From: Clostridium saudiense
GTDB taxonomy: Bacteria; Bacillota; Clostridia; Clostridiales; Clostridiaceae
Length of the DNA: 64,000 nucleotides
Assembly: GCF_000577815.1 (NCBI RefSeq)
Contig: NZ_CBYM010000002.1
Coordinates: 62,001 to 126,000 of the forward strand
Direction of reading: 5' to 3'
Position 1 is the first letter of the stretch. The number at the start of each line of letters is the position of its first letter. A program made the position numbers and the translations under genes. Of the stretch, positions 26,795 through 35,901 are shown piece by piece. The notes beneath the pieces were generated by a model. It had not been told where the DNA came from. It was given only the letters and a program-made list of their open reading frames with translations, and made no database searches.

Positions 26795-28696
26795 TTAGTT
26801 ATTTCTTTCATTATAATACGTATTTAAAGTTTCATCAATAACTTCATTCAACATTTCTAATTTTCTAAATGCATTATCAAAATCCGCATCAGACCATTCA
26901 TTTCTTGGTAATCCTACTGCATTTTTAAGATAACTATTATAATACATAGCTAGCATTGCTGTATTTTTCCCTTTATTACCTTTTATATTATTAGGAATCC
27001 ACCAATATTTCCCTATAAATAATCCGCAATCTTTTAAATCATCTAAATCTGGATTTATATCAAACTTTTCTATAAATTTAGGAACTATATTTTCTCTAAT
27101 CTCTTCATCTAAATTCCTTTTCTTGCTCTTATATAATAAATCTGGTCTTCCTAGATGAGTTTTATTGACTTGTGTTTGTTGTAATAATATTTTTGCTTGT
27201 TCCTCATTAACTCCTAATACTTCTTGTAATTGCCTTAATTTTTCTTTTAAAACCTTATCTTCTGCTTTACTTTTATTGATAAGTTCTGTATCTAAATAAG
27301 TTTCTTCCATTATTGAGTGTTTATTAGATTCTATAACTGTTCCATATTCCACTTCTTGTCTATCACTTCTAGGAGTATTATCATCAAAAGTATAATCTAA
27401 AATTTCGTCATAATCTTTTAGGTTTTTTATTATTTCACTTTCTTGAATTTCCTTTTTATATTTTTCCCATAATATATCTAAATATAAATGTTGATGAGAT
27501 ATTATTTTAGCTATATTATCTTTAGCACTTCCCTCATTAATTTTTCTTAATACTCTACCTATAAATTGTGCATATGGCAATTCATTTCTAAAAGGTCTAA
27601 ATATAGCAGCTATAGATAAATATTTATGATCATATCCTTCACCTAACATCGCTACATTTATAACTGCTTTTACTCTATGATTCTCTATATCTTTAAATGC
27701 CTTTTCTTTTTCATATTTACTTAAATTACTATGAATTATTGCCGTACTTATTCCTTTAGATTCATATATTTCAGCTATATCCTTAGCATGTTTAATACTA
27801 CATGCTATTGCAATTATTTTATGTGGTATTGATGAGTTTTCTAACTTTTCCTCTAAAGCCTTAATACTTTCATCTACTATTTTTTCAGAACATTCCTTTG
27901 AATATGCAACACTTCTTGTAACCCAATCTTGATCTCTTAATCCTAACTCTAAAATTTCATCAACTGTATATAGCTTACTATCTCCATCTATTGTTAATTT
28001 CAATTCATCAGGTACATATTTTATATTACTTAAACTTTTAACATATTCATGAACCATAGCTCTACTTAATGAATATTTGTATATTAATTCTCCAGTTATC
28101 TTTTCTCCATCCGTTCTAAACGGAGTTCCTGTTAGCTTTAATACTTTTGCTTCTTTAAAATAATTTACACACTCAACCCATGTCATAGCTGTAGAGTGAT
28201 GGGCTTCATCTATAATTATAAGATCAAAGAAGTCATTTCCTACTCTATTTATTAATGAAGAATTTAAACGTTCTTGTAATTTATGAATATTTAATACAAC
28301 TATATTAGCAGAATTTAATACTTCAATAGGAGTACTAGAACCTTCATATTCAATAACATTAGGTAAAATAAACCCTGGGGTTATTACTTTGCATTTATAC
28401 CAAAAATTTTCTGGATTATCTGGGCTTATAGCCTCTAAAACTGTATCTCTTATTGAAGTTGCTGGTGTTATTATTAAAACTCTTTTTTTAGCTAATCCAA
28501 ATGGTGCCATCGCCATTACACCTGTTTTGCCAACTCCTGTTGGTAAAACTATCAACGAATTTCTATTTTTATATTCATTACTATAATACTCCATAATTTT
28601 ATAATAAGCTTCAATTTGTGGAGTTCTAATATTTTTATTATTTTTAATATTGGGTTTTACTACTAAAAAGTAGTTTTCATTATAATTATATGCCAT
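26795..28696 (-). CDS. SF2 DEAD/DEAH-box helicase, prophage cargo (633 aa)
   Basis: Superfamily II helicase with motif I LPTGVGKT near residue 54, motif Ia region LIITPATS, motif II DEAH near residue 161, LTGTPFR, and motif VI FIGRVLR. The first 410 residues are the two RecA-like lobes. The C-terminal 200 residues contain a leucine- and glutamine-rich helical part and an FIGKYWWIPN segment that I do not recognise. The organisation is like the helicases of restriction or defence loci, but no nuclease domain is seen. It lies after the endolysin, outside the normal replication region, which marks it as accessory cargo. Confidence 0.8.
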   Translation of the reverse strand: MAYNYNENYFLVVKPNIKNNKNIRTPQIEAYYKIMEYYSNEYKNRNSLIVLPTGVGKTGVMAMAPFGLAKKRVLIITPATSIRDTVLEAISPDNPENFWYKCKVITPGFILPNVIEYEGSSTPIEVLNSANIVVLNIHKLQERLNSSLINRVGNDFFDLIIIDEAHHSTAMTWVECVNYFKEAKVLKLTGTPFRTDGEKITGELIYKYSLSRAMVHEYVKSLSNIKYVPDELKLTIDGDSKLYTVDEILELGLRDQDWVTRSVAYSKECSEKIVDESIKALEEKLENSSIPHKIIAIACSIKHAKDIAEIYESKGISTAIIHSNLSKYEKEKAFKDIENHRVKAVINVAMLGEGYDHKYLSIAAIFRPFRNELPYAQFIGRVLRKINEGSAKDNIAKIISHQHLYLDILWEKYKKEIQESEIIKNLKDYDEILDYTFDDNTPRSDRQEVEYGTVIESNKHSIMEETYLDTELINKSKAEDKVLKEKLRQLQEVLGVNEEQAKILLQQTQVNKTHLGRPDLLYKSKKRNLDEEIRENIVPKFIEKFDINPDLDDLKDCGLFIGKYWWIPNNIKGNKGKNTAMLAMYYNSYLKNAVGLPRNEWSDADFDNAFRKLEMLNEVIDETLNTYYNERNN

Positions 28697-28711
28697 ACTT
28701 CCCTCCTATTA

Positions 28712-28740
28712 TTGCACTTCAAAAATAAATCAAGTATAAT
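28712..28740 (+). promoter_or_regulatory. Putative sigmaA-type promoter, plus strand
   Basis: TTGCAC (28712-28717), 17 bp, TATAAT (28735-28740). It points away from the helicase gene and against the late operon. Confidence 0.45.
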
Positions 28741-28746
28741 AGAAAT

Positions 28747-28815
28747 AAGAAAATCAAATATTTCAATTACACTTAAAGCTACTTTTAAATCATTGTCTTA
28801 GTAGCTTTTTTTATT
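28747..28815 (+). ncRNA. Candidate small RNA upstream of the helicase gene
   Basis: A promoter-like element at 28712-28740 is followed within 70 nt by a hairpin AAAGCTACT (28775-28783)/AGTAGCTTT (28800-28808) and seven T residues. No open frame lies between. This may be a short transcript antisense to the helicase leader. Confidence 0.35.
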
Positions 28816-28863
28816 TTATTATAAAATGGAAAGTTTGTCCACTTTTGCTTTATAAAAACAAAA

Positions 28864-28899
28864 AAGGCTAGATACCCAAATTGATGAGTATCTAGCCTT
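28864..28899 (-). terminator. Terminator of the prophage late operon
   Basis: AAGGCTAGATAC (28864-28875) pairs perfectly with GTATCTAGCCTT (28888-28899) directly after the endolysin stop. Confidence 0.85.
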
Positions 28900-28904
28900 G
28901 ATAA

Positions 28905-29792
28905 TTATAAATTTAATAATTTTCTCCAAGTATTTTGACCAACAATTCCATCAACTGATAAACCTCTAGTCTTTTGAAACTCTCTTACTGCAGAATAAGT
29001 ACCACTACCAAATATTCCATCTACTCCATTAGTATTGTAGCCTAGTTTAACTAATTTTTCTTGAAGTAACTTAGTTATATTACCACTTGCACCTTTTCTA
29101 AGTGTAGGACATCCAGCTAATGTTGCTGGTCCAGCTATGCCATCAACATTTTGTTTTGAAAATCCTTGGTTATTACATTCTTGTTGTAATCTTCTTACCC
29201 AATCATCACCTGTAGTTGTTACAGTAGATTGAGTTTGAGATGTAGATGATGTATTTGTATCTACTACTGGATCACTAACTATATGATTATCTAATGCATC
29301 TACTATAGCCTTTGCGATTGCCTTATATCCAACTGAAAGATATTTATTTGCATCTTCTGTGTCAACAAAGCAAACTTCTATTAACATAGATTTAGCTTTT
29401 GTTCTTCTGATTACATAAAGCCCTGTACCAGCTTTAACCCCTCTATTATTAAATCCTAATGCAGCTATATTATTACAAACATCAATAGCATCTTGATATT
29501 GTCTACCTTCGTAAGTGTACACCTCAACACCTTGTCCACCTCCTGCATTAAAGTGAATTGCTATGAACCAATCTAAGTCCTCTCTATTAGCTTGTTGAAC
29601 TACTAAGCTTAAGCTTTCTGATGTAGTTGCTGCATAATCCACAGTACAGTTATAAACAGCATTACCTCTTTCCTTTAATAACCTTCTTACTTCTTCTCCA
29701 ACTAATCTAGTATGTTCCCCTTCTTTTATAATTCCTACTGCTCCAGTTCCAGCACCTCTTAAAGTATGTCCATCATTTACTCCAATTTTCAT
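28905..29792 (-). CDS. Phage endolysin: N-acetylmuramoyl-L-alanine amidase with peptidoglycan-binding repeats (295 aa)
   Basis: Residues 1-175 are an Amidase_3 zinc amidase: first ligand H8 in NDGHTL, conserved GEHTRL, AIHFNAGG near 80 and the catalytic glutamate in LIEVCFVD near 140. A Ser/Thr/Gln-rich linker follows. Two peptidoglycan-binding segments come next, a short one with DGIAGPATL and a full one with NGVDGIFGSGTYSAVREFQ and DGIVGQNTW. It lacks a signal peptide and so depends on the holin. It is the last gene of the late operon. Confidence 0.92.
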   Translation of the reverse strand: MKIGVNDGHTLRGAGTGAVGIIKEGEHTRLVGEEVRRLLKERGNAVYNCTVDYAATTSESLSLVVQQANREDLDWFIAIHFNAGGGQGVEVYTYEGRQYQDAIDVCNNIAALGFNNRGVKAGTGLYVIRRTKAKSMLIEVCFVDTEDANKYLSVGYKAIAKAIVDALDNHIVSDPVVDTNTSSTSQTQSTVTTTGDDWVRRLQQECNNQGFSKQNVDGIAGPATLAGCPTLRKGASGNITKLLQEKLVKLGYNTNGVDGIFGSGTYSAVREFQKTRGLSVDGIVGQNTWRKLLNL

Positions 29793-29856
29793 TTTTAAAT
29801 TCCTTCTTTCTTAATATATTTTTATAAAATAAAAGAGAGCCTATTGGCCCTCAAAA

Positions 29857-30141
29857 TTATTCTGATTTATTTAATTGTTTGTATGTTTGATTTACTCCAA
29901 CAGATACTCCCCAACAAAGTATTCCATATAAAATTCCATTAACAATGGTATCTAAAGCTACTTTGTATTGAGTATTTATAATATTTAATAATACAGCTAT
30001 AGTAATTGCAAATAGCATTAGCAATGAAGTTATAAACTTATCAGGTACAGTTTCTAACTTTTTAAGAAATACTCCTACTACATATGTTGCAACAATAACG
30101 ATAATTAAAAATTCTGGTATGAAAGTCATTAAATTTTCCAT
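29857..30141 (-). CDS. Phage holin (94 aa)
   Basis: Two to three membrane helices (FIPEFLIIVIVATYVVGVFL, then ITSLLMLFAITIAVLLNII and a C-terminal amphipathic one) and a charged tail NQTYKQLNKSE, as in Firmicute phage holins that form the membrane lesion for the endolysin. ATG 30141 is preceded by AGAGGAG; a GTG three codons upstream is possible. It overlaps the stop of the preceding gene. Confidence 0.8.
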   Translation of the reverse strand: MENLMTFIPEFLIIVIVATYVVGVFLKKLETVPDKFITSLLMLFAITIAVLLNIINTQYKVALDTIVNGILYGILCWGVSVGVNQTYKQLNKSE

Positions 30142-30143
30142 TT

Positions 30144-30434
30144 TTAACACACTCCTCTTTCTTCTTCTATTCCATCAATACGCTTATGAGCTGACTTTAC
30201 ACTTTCTTCTACTCTAATAAGCCTTTCATTCATTTTTAGCATTTCTCTATCTCTTTGCTTATTATCTAATTTAATATCGTCTACTCCTCGACTAATATAA
30301 TCTAATTTAGCTTTTGTATCTGCTTCCTCCCTCGTATCTGCTCTTATATCTCGTCCTTTGTTTCTTTGAAATGTAGAATAACTTATAACAGCTCCTACGA
30401 TTGTACAAGCTAATGCAATGCTTATTGTTTCCAT
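30144..30434 (-). CDS. Membrane-anchored coiled-coil phage protein, XhlA-like lysis accessory (96 aa)
   Basis: An N-terminal membrane helix (METISIALACTIVGAVISYS) is followed by a charged coiled coil (KLDYISRGVDDIKLDNKQRD to HKRIDGIEEE). This layout resembles XhlA/hemolysin-type proteins that work with holins. Either GTG 30440 or ATG 30434 can start it, with AGGTAGGT just upstream. It is immediately upstream of the holin. Confidence 0.6.
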   Translation of the reverse strand: METISIALACTIVGAVISYSTFQRNKGRDIRADTREEADTKAKLDYISRGVDDIKLDNKQRDREMLKMNERLIRVEESVKSAHKRIDGIEEERGVC

Positions 30435-30494
30435 TTTCACACCTACCTTTTATTTTTTTGTATTAAAAAAGAGCCATTTCTGACTCTCCAATTA

Positions 30495-30701
30495 TTATCC
30501 CCACATACCTTTACTAGCAAAATCTCTTTCAGAAGTATAATAATCCTGTAAGTTTAAATTGTATTTAAGGCATTTTCTTTTAAGTTCTTTTAACTCAGAC
30601 TTAAAATCCTCTGATTCATTTTTTTTAGCTTTTATTGTTTGGGCTAATTCTTCTATTTCTTTAATCGCTTTAACTATAGGTAATTCAAATACATCTCCCA
30701 T
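30495..30701 (-). CDS. Small coiled-coil phage protein (68 aa)
   Basis: Begins MGDVFELPIVKAIKEIEELA. Heptad-like charged helix over residues 10-50, then a short SERDFASKGMWG tail. AGGAGA lies upstream. It lies in the lysis-side end of the late operon. No family is recognised. Confidence 0.6.
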   Translation of the reverse strand: MGDVFELPIVKAIKEIEELAQTIKAKKNESEDFKSELKELKRKCLKYNLNLQDYYTSERDFASKGMWG

Positions 30702-30720
30702 ATTTTCTCCTATCTAAAAG

Positions 30721-30915
30721 TTATTTTATTCCATATCGTTGTTCATAGTAATTGTCTGTTTTTTTATTAAGATTTTCTTCTTTTACCATTTTCTCTAAAA
30801 TATTTATTATAGTTTTATTTTTATTTATATTATATCCTGCAGAAATGGCCCAATCAATTACATTTACTATCTCTTCAATTTCATTCTTGTCTATATCCAA
30901 ACCTTTCACCTTCAA
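30721..30915 (-). CDS. Small phage protein (up to 64 aa)
   Basis: A helical protein reading LDIDKNEIEEIVNVIDWAIS. There is no ATG near the start, so TTG 30915 or a nearby GTG/TTG must be used, inside the overlap with the upstream gene (stop at 30881). The function is unknown. Confidence 0.45.
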   Translation of the reverse strand: MKVKGLDIDKNEIEEIVNVIDWAISAGYNINKNKTIINILEKMVKEENLNKKTDNYYEQRYGIK

Positions 30916-31450
30916 TTTCTAAAATTTTATTATATATCTCTTCTGTTTCTCTTATTACTGGTAGTAAGCTATATTCATCATTTAAAAATATAAAACTATG
31001 ATTTGTGTTATCATAATGTCTTAATGTTTTTGCTGGTTTATCTCCTATCATTATCATATTCCTAGGACCTACATTACATTCACATATAATATTATTTTCT
31101 TCATCTCTGTACCAATCTTCAAAATACTCATCATAATGTTCTAAAATATTTCTGTATTTTCTTGCAACTTCTGAATTAGCATTATAGAAAAACTGAGTAT
31201 CTTCTCTAATTTCAAGTTTATCTCTCAAAGCGTTGCCTCTAGCTCTATAGTTTACTGTAGGATATAATATCTTAGATATATTCCCTAATGAGGTAAACAT
31301 ATTTTGCAAAGCATAAAACACCCCTTGCGCATTTCCATTTGGCTCTAGTGAATCATTTAAAATATTTACAGATGCAAAAACATATTCACATTGCCTTTTA
31401 ATTTCCCTTAAAAAGTATTCAATCATTCTTTCGTCTACACTGTTATTCAT
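30881..31450 (-). CDS. Phage-encoded HEPN-like protein (189 aa)
   Basis: An alpha-helical protein with KYRNILEHYDEYFEDW, a version of the RNxxEHxDE signature found in HEPN-like proteins of unknown role (RX4H present). Its place between the tail fibre and lysis genes is unusual for a structural protein. GGAGGATTAAAGA lies before the ATG. It could be a late accessory or host-control factor. Confidence 0.55.
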   Translation of the reverse strand: MNNSVDERMIEYFLREIKRQCEYVFASVNILNDSLEPNGNAQGVFYALQNMFTSLGNISKILYPTVNYRARGNALRDKLEIREDTQFFYNANSEVARKYRNILEHYDEYFEDWYRDEENNIICECNVGPRNMIMIGDKPAKTLRHYDNTNHSFIFLNDEYSLLPVIRETEEIYNKILEIEGERFGYRQE

Positions 31451-31470
31451 TCTTTAATCCTCCATTATAA

Positions 31471-31572
31471 TTTATCTTTATAAATAAATGTGATATAATA
31501 GAGGTAACAAAATAGTCCTCTATTATAAAGAATTCACTGGATGGCAGTCCTTAATGTGAATTCTTTTTTATT
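31471..31572 (+). ncRNA. Candidate small RNA with extended -10 promoter
   Basis: A weak -35 TTTATC (31471), a TG-extended -10 (TGATATAAT, 31491-31499), then an 11-bp hairpin AAAGAATTCAC (31527-31537)/GTGAATTCTTT (31556-31566) with a T-run. No gene lies in 31451-31692. The hairpin may instead end minus-strand transcripts from the tail operon. Confidence 0.35.
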
Positions 31573-31692
31573 TTACAATGAACAACTATAAAAGGCAAAT
31601 TTAAACAATAAAAAAAGACTATTCTTAACTACTCCTTATAACATTTTAAATATTTAATTTTTACGAAAAATAGTTATCAATTGCGAATTATA

Positions 31693-33507
31693 CTATTGAA
31701 TAGCTCTATTTAATCCATCCGCTATAAGTGGTGTCATTATATTGCTTACATAAAATTGATTGGTATGTAGCCCATCAATTTGATACTTACCCCCAGTGTT
31801 AATATTTATATCACAAATTGCATATAAATCAATTAAATAAATTCCAAACATTTCAGCAATTTCTCTTATAGCATTAACATAGTCCTTTAATATATATCCT
31901 TTACTATTGGGGGTATATTCTAAATTGTAGTGTAAAGGCGTCATTATAACTATTTTCTTATTAGGGTATTTTTTATAAAGTTGCCTAATTAAAGATTTAT
32001 AACCTCCATAAAAAGTAGTATCTACCTCATCATCTATTGTTCCTAGCTCAACGTTTTTAATAAAATCATTTACTCCACCAAGTACAATATTCACATTTGC
32101 ATTATTATCCCAAGTTTCAACTCTTGTAGGAGATGACATCGGCTCAAAACTTCCAATAACAGTTCTATCATTTGCTACAGTTGTACCACTTAAACCGTAA
32201 TTTCTAACTTCTTTTGCCCCTAATAGTGATTTTAGACTAGACGGATAAGGAGACTGCATTCTTGTATCCGATGTTAAAAATCCATATGTTATACTATCAC
32301 CAATGCAATTAATAATAATGTCTTTAAACTTCATTTTAGTTAAATAAACTTCTTGATTCCTTGAATCATCATCAAATCTAATAAAACTGTTTAAACCATC
32401 TAATTCTATCATTATATTTTCTGGCAATATATTTTTCCATACTGTAAATTTGAAGCCTGTTGCATTAGACGGTATATCTATACCATTTATTTCACCACTC
32501 CCCCCGCTTACAAATCCTCCGTTAACATCATAGAAGGCATATGTTGAATACATTGTAGTAAAATCATTTTTTATGCAGTTAATTTTTTCATGTCCTTTCA
32601 CATTTATCATCTCACTAGCATAAAAAATTCCTTCTGCTGTAACATCTATAATTGATCCATTACTTGGACTAACCTGTTTATTTATTATTGCTATATTGGG
32701 ATTAAATTTATTTCTATTACAATCCGAATAATCAACCTGATTTTCTAATACTTTTTCAATCTTTGGTTTTATATTAGCAACTTCTTCTTCTACTTCTAAT
32801 ATATAAGGTTCTATGTATTCTGTTGCATCTCCTAATTCAAATTGAACTGTAGCTACATCAACATTTTTCCATACAGAAACTCTAATAAATCCATCAACTG
32901 GTGATATAATATCTGTACCGTTACTATTTCCTCCATTTATAAATTGTTTGTCGTTATTATAAAACGCATATAAAGTATAAGAATTATCTTTAGCTCTATA
33001 ATTGTATTTACTACCATTTATAACTTCCACATAATCACTAGCATAAAAAGTTCCTTCCACAGAAGGGGTGGTTAGTTCTCCTGTTGTAGAACTAACATAC
33101 TTACCATATATAGCTTTTTCTTTATCAAATAGATTCCTAGTCTTTTTATAAAAACTGGCTTTACTTTTAATAACTTCTCCATCAACTATATTTTCTTTTA
33201 ATACACTGTCTTTACCTACAACAGCAGTATTTCCACCAGTGACATTTTCTCTAAAATCTTGTGAAGCCATTGCCCAAGTAACAGATCCACCTTCTCCTTT
33301 GCGAACTGTTTTATCCAATTGTTCGTTAAGTTCTACAATCCCATTTTCAATTTTATTTAAATTAGCAGCACTTACTGGTGTACCTTTTTCAATAACTTGT
33401 CCAGTTATAGGATAAAGAGTAATTGTCCCATCAGGATTTTCTACAGATCTATAGGTATTTGGTTTCTCTACAACTCTATCTTTCCAAAGAGTTTTTTTGT
33501 ATGCCAT
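31693..33507 (-). CDS. Tail fibre/baseplate protein with C-terminal SGNH (GDSL) hydrolase (604 aa)
   Basis: The N-terminus MAYKKTLWKDRVVEKPNTY and AANLNKIENGI are typical of Firmicute tail appendage proteins. The middle contains two similar beta-rich segments (NLFDKEKAIYGK and RNKFNPNIAI each open a block). From residue 400 there is an SGNH hydrolase: CIGDSITYG, GGVNDF and the catalytic DGLHTNQF. It probably removes acetyl or other ester groups from cell-wall glycans during adsorption. Confidence 0.82.
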   Translation of the reverse strand: MAYKKTLWKDRVVEKPNTYRSVENPDGTITLYPITGQVIEKGTPVSAANLNKIENGIVELNEQLDKTVRKGEGGSVTWAMASQDFRENVTGGNTAVVGKDSVLKENIVDGEVIKSKASFYKKTRNLFDKEKAIYGKYVSSTTGELTTPSVEGTFYASDYVEVINGSKYNYRAKDNSYTLYAFYNNDKQFINGGNSNGTDIISPVDGFIRVSVWKNVDVATVQFELGDATEYIEPYILEVEEEVANIKPKIEKVLENQVDYSDCNRNKFNPNIAIINKQVSPSNGSIIDVTAEGIFYASEMINVKGHEKINCIKNDFTTMYSTYAFYDVNGGFVSGGSGEINGIDIPSNATGFKFTVWKNILPENIMIELDGLNSFIRFDDDSRNQEVYLTKMKFKDIIINCIGDSITYGFLTSDTRMQSPYPSSLKSLLGAKEVRNYGLSGTTVANDRTVIGSFEPMSSPTRVETWDNNANVNIVLGGVNDFIKNVELGTIDDEVDTTFYGGYKSLIRQLYKKYPNKKIVIMTPLHYNLEYTPNSKGYILKDYVNAIREIAEMFGIYLIDLYAICDININTGGKYQIDGLHTNQFYVSNIMTPLIADGLNRAIQ

Positions 33508-33753
33508 CTAATCTCCCTCCATCCTTTGTATTTTAATGCCATTTTTTAATTTAACCTCTTTAGTATTAATATCTACACAGTAATTAAATATAGAGTTAAA
33601 AACATCCATATTATCAACAATATTTACCACATCATAAATATTGCTCATTATAGATGTTTTTTCTCCAAAAACATCTTCCATAGTTAATGCCTTGGAGCTT
33701 GTCTGAACTGGAGAAACTATTTCTCCAGTTTCTTTTATATAAGTTATTACCAT
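33508..33753 (-). CDS. Small tail-region protein (81 aa)
   Basis: Begins MVITYIKETGEIVSPVQTSS. It is fused end-to-start with the SGNH tail gene (1-bp gap) and follows the tail protein gene, so it is tightly coupled in the tail module. No motif is recognised. Confidence 0.6.
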   Translation of the reverse strand: MVITYIKETGEIVSPVQTSSKALTMEDVFGEKTSIMSNIYDVVNIVDNMDVFNSIFNYCVDINTKEVKLKNGIKIQRMEGD

Positions 33754-33763
33754 CTAATCCCTC

Positions 33764-35536
33764 CTATAACGTTAAAATATATGATAAAGATATTCTTCCA
33801 CATTGGTCATAATATTCTTTATCATCAATGTCAACCCATGTATAATAACTAACAGCAGTAACATCTATTCCAGTATTACCAACATTAAGTTTCTTCAAAT
33901 AAAATGAACTTAATCTCATTCCATGCCTAGTGTATTCACCATCTAGACTTACAACACTAACTAACGCTTTATATGGTTTATTTTTAAATTCATCAGGTAT
34001 ATTTATTTTTGTTGCAACTCCGCTATCAACCCAAACAGAACCTGTATAAGTTAAATAATTATACTTTTTAGATTCTCCATTTACATATCTCTCTAATCCA
34101 TCTGCACTAATCTTAGTATAAGAACCATCTTCATGATAATAAATTGAATGAGAATTATTATGTTCTACTTTATCTCCATTTTCGCTACTTCCTATAGTAA
34201 AATTTTCACCATCAAACTTATATGTTTTTCCATTTAACTTACCTTTAATAGATAACTCCCATGATTCAGCATTTTGCTTTACTAATACTTCAACATCTTC
34301 ACCAGTTACTTTTGTTGCAATTTCTTCAGCAGTTTGCTTTACGTAGCTTTCAAAGTCTTCATTGCTTACCTTTTGTTCTACTTCCCCAGCAACAACCTTT
34401 ATTTCAGTTTTAACCTTAGCAACTTCAACTGATACATTACCTTTTCCAGTACTTTGTTTCTCTGTATTACTTTTACCTACAGCTTTATATTGTTCAGTTA
34501 ACCCACCGGCATATGAAAGAGTTCTACTAGTGATTAAAGTATTTATTAAGCTTCCATTATTTTTTATAGTGATACTATCTCCAGCTTGTAAAGCTGGATT
34601 GCCTTGCAATTTAATATCATAAGGAACATAACTTATTTTGCTTAAAATATTATAAATGTTTTGTATTACTGCAGCTGGATTCTGACAAAATAAATTATCA
34701 GTAATATAATAAGTGTTTTCTCCATCCCCTATTTCTTCCTTAATACCAGGAATCTCAACTATTACTTTATCTATTTTAGCTATTGTAAATGCTTTATTAG
34801 AGAATGTAATAAGATTATCTCCAGTAACAGTGTTATAATCATAATTACTTAATTCATCATTTATTATTTCATCAGTATATAAGTCTTCGCTTGCATAGTT
34901 AAAATTATTTTCAACGCTAACATCTATATTAAATATTTCTAAATATCCATCTCGTGTTATTCTTGAATATCCTCCTGCAAGTTCAGCTATATACATTAAA
35001 GCTTTTCTTAATGTTATATCTGTTAAATCTGGCTTTATAGATACTAAATAATCACTATTAATAAAACTTGTTGTTTTTAATTGAACTCCAGCTTTATTTG
35101 CTATATCTAAAGTAATATCTTTTATAGTTGCAGGAAATGTTAAACCCGTTGAATAATCTTTTTCAAATTTAATCATTCTATCATTAGCATAGATTTTTAT
35201 ACTAAATTTATTTTTATCTATATCTTCAATAATAAAAAAACCTAATGAAATAAACTCAAAATTATTGTCGCTTACTTCAATACCTAATCTTATTTCAAAT
35301 TCATTTCCTTCTATAAAATCATCAATAACATCCTGAATATTTTTTAACTCAACTTCAATAGATGACATAATTGCAGAACCTATTGAAAACTCACTCTCCA
35401 TAAATAAATTTTCATCATAATTTATAGAAATTATTTCACTATCACTATAAGTTTTGTTGTTAATTAATATAGTAGACTTAAGTAATCTAGAAGGTTCTTT
35501 AATAGCTCGTTTATACTGACTGCTTACATTTATCAA
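33764..35536 (-). CDS. Phage tail protein, tail-tip/baseplate hub type (590 aa)
   Basis: Begins MINVSSQYKRAIKEPSRLLK; early residues (LGFFIIEDIDKNKFSIKIYA, ANDRMIKFE) resemble the N-terminal hub domain of Firmicute siphovirus tail proteins. A coiled region VAKVKTEIKVVAGEVEQKV and a receptor-side domain follow. Its position, after the tape measure and DUF6711-type gene, fits Dit/Tal-like baseplate roles. Confidence 0.7.
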   Translation of the reverse strand: MINVSSQYKRAIKEPSRLLKSTILINNKTYSDSEIISINYDENLFMESEFSIGSAIMSSIEVELKNIQDVIDDFIEGNEFEIRLGIEVSDNNFEFISLGFFIIEDIDKNKFSIKIYANDRMIKFEKDYSTGLTFPATIKDITLDIANKAGVQLKTTSFINSDYLVSIKPDLTDITLRKALMYIAELAGGYSRITRDGYLEIFNIDVSVENNFNYASEDLYTDEIINDELSNYDYNTVTGDNLITFSNKAFTIAKIDKVIVEIPGIKEEIGDGENTYYITDNLFCQNPAAVIQNIYNILSKISYVPYDIKLQGNPALQAGDSITIKNNGSLINTLITSRTLSYAGGLTEQYKAVGKSNTEKQSTGKGNVSVEVAKVKTEIKVVAGEVEQKVSNEDFESYVKQTAEEIATKVTGEDVEVLVKQNAESWELSIKGKLNGKTYKFDGENFTIGSSENGDKVEHNNSHSIYYHEDGSYTKISADGLERYVNGESKKYNYLTYTGSVWVDSGVATKINIPDEFKNKPYKALVSVVSLDGEYTRHGMRLSSFYLKKLNVGNTGIDVTAVSYYTWVDIDDKEYYDQCGRISLSYILTL

Positions 35537-35541
35537 TTACA

Positions 35542-35886
35542 TCACCTCTCAACTAAATTAAATTTAACTCCATTCCATTTAACTACTCCATTTATTGCTG
35601 AATAAGCTGGGGATGTTCTATCACCAACATACATTGTTTTGGTTACTACACCTAGTTCAGGATCTGGATAAGTAACTTGAAAAAATACATCTTTAACAGC
35701 TTTTAATAAAGTTGAACATTCACTTTGAGATAGTGGCCCCCACTCACAATTTAATTTTCTTTTTACTGCAATTCTATCTCTAATTAATTCTCCATTTGTA
35801 TTTCTGTTACTTTCTCCATCTAAATCTGAAATTGTAACTTCAAAAGCTTTAGGCGTAGCTATTGCTACGCCATTTATCTTTAACAT
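35542..35886 (-). CDS. DUF6711-like phage tail protein (114 aa)
   Basis: Begins MLKINGVAIATPKAFEVTIS and contains RNTNGELIRDRIAVKRKLN and WNGVKFNLVER, matching my memory of the DUF6711 family, encoded after the tape measure in Firmicute siphoviruses. The exact role is unknown; a distal-tail role is likely. Confidence 0.65.
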   Translation of the reverse strand: MLKINGVAIATPKAFEVTISDLDGESNRNTNGELIRDRIAVKRKLNCEWGPLSQSECSTLLKAVKDVFFQVTYPDPELGVVTKTMYVGDRTSPAYSAINGVVKWNGVKFNLVER

Positions 35887-35901
35887 ATAAAATTATCACC
35901 T

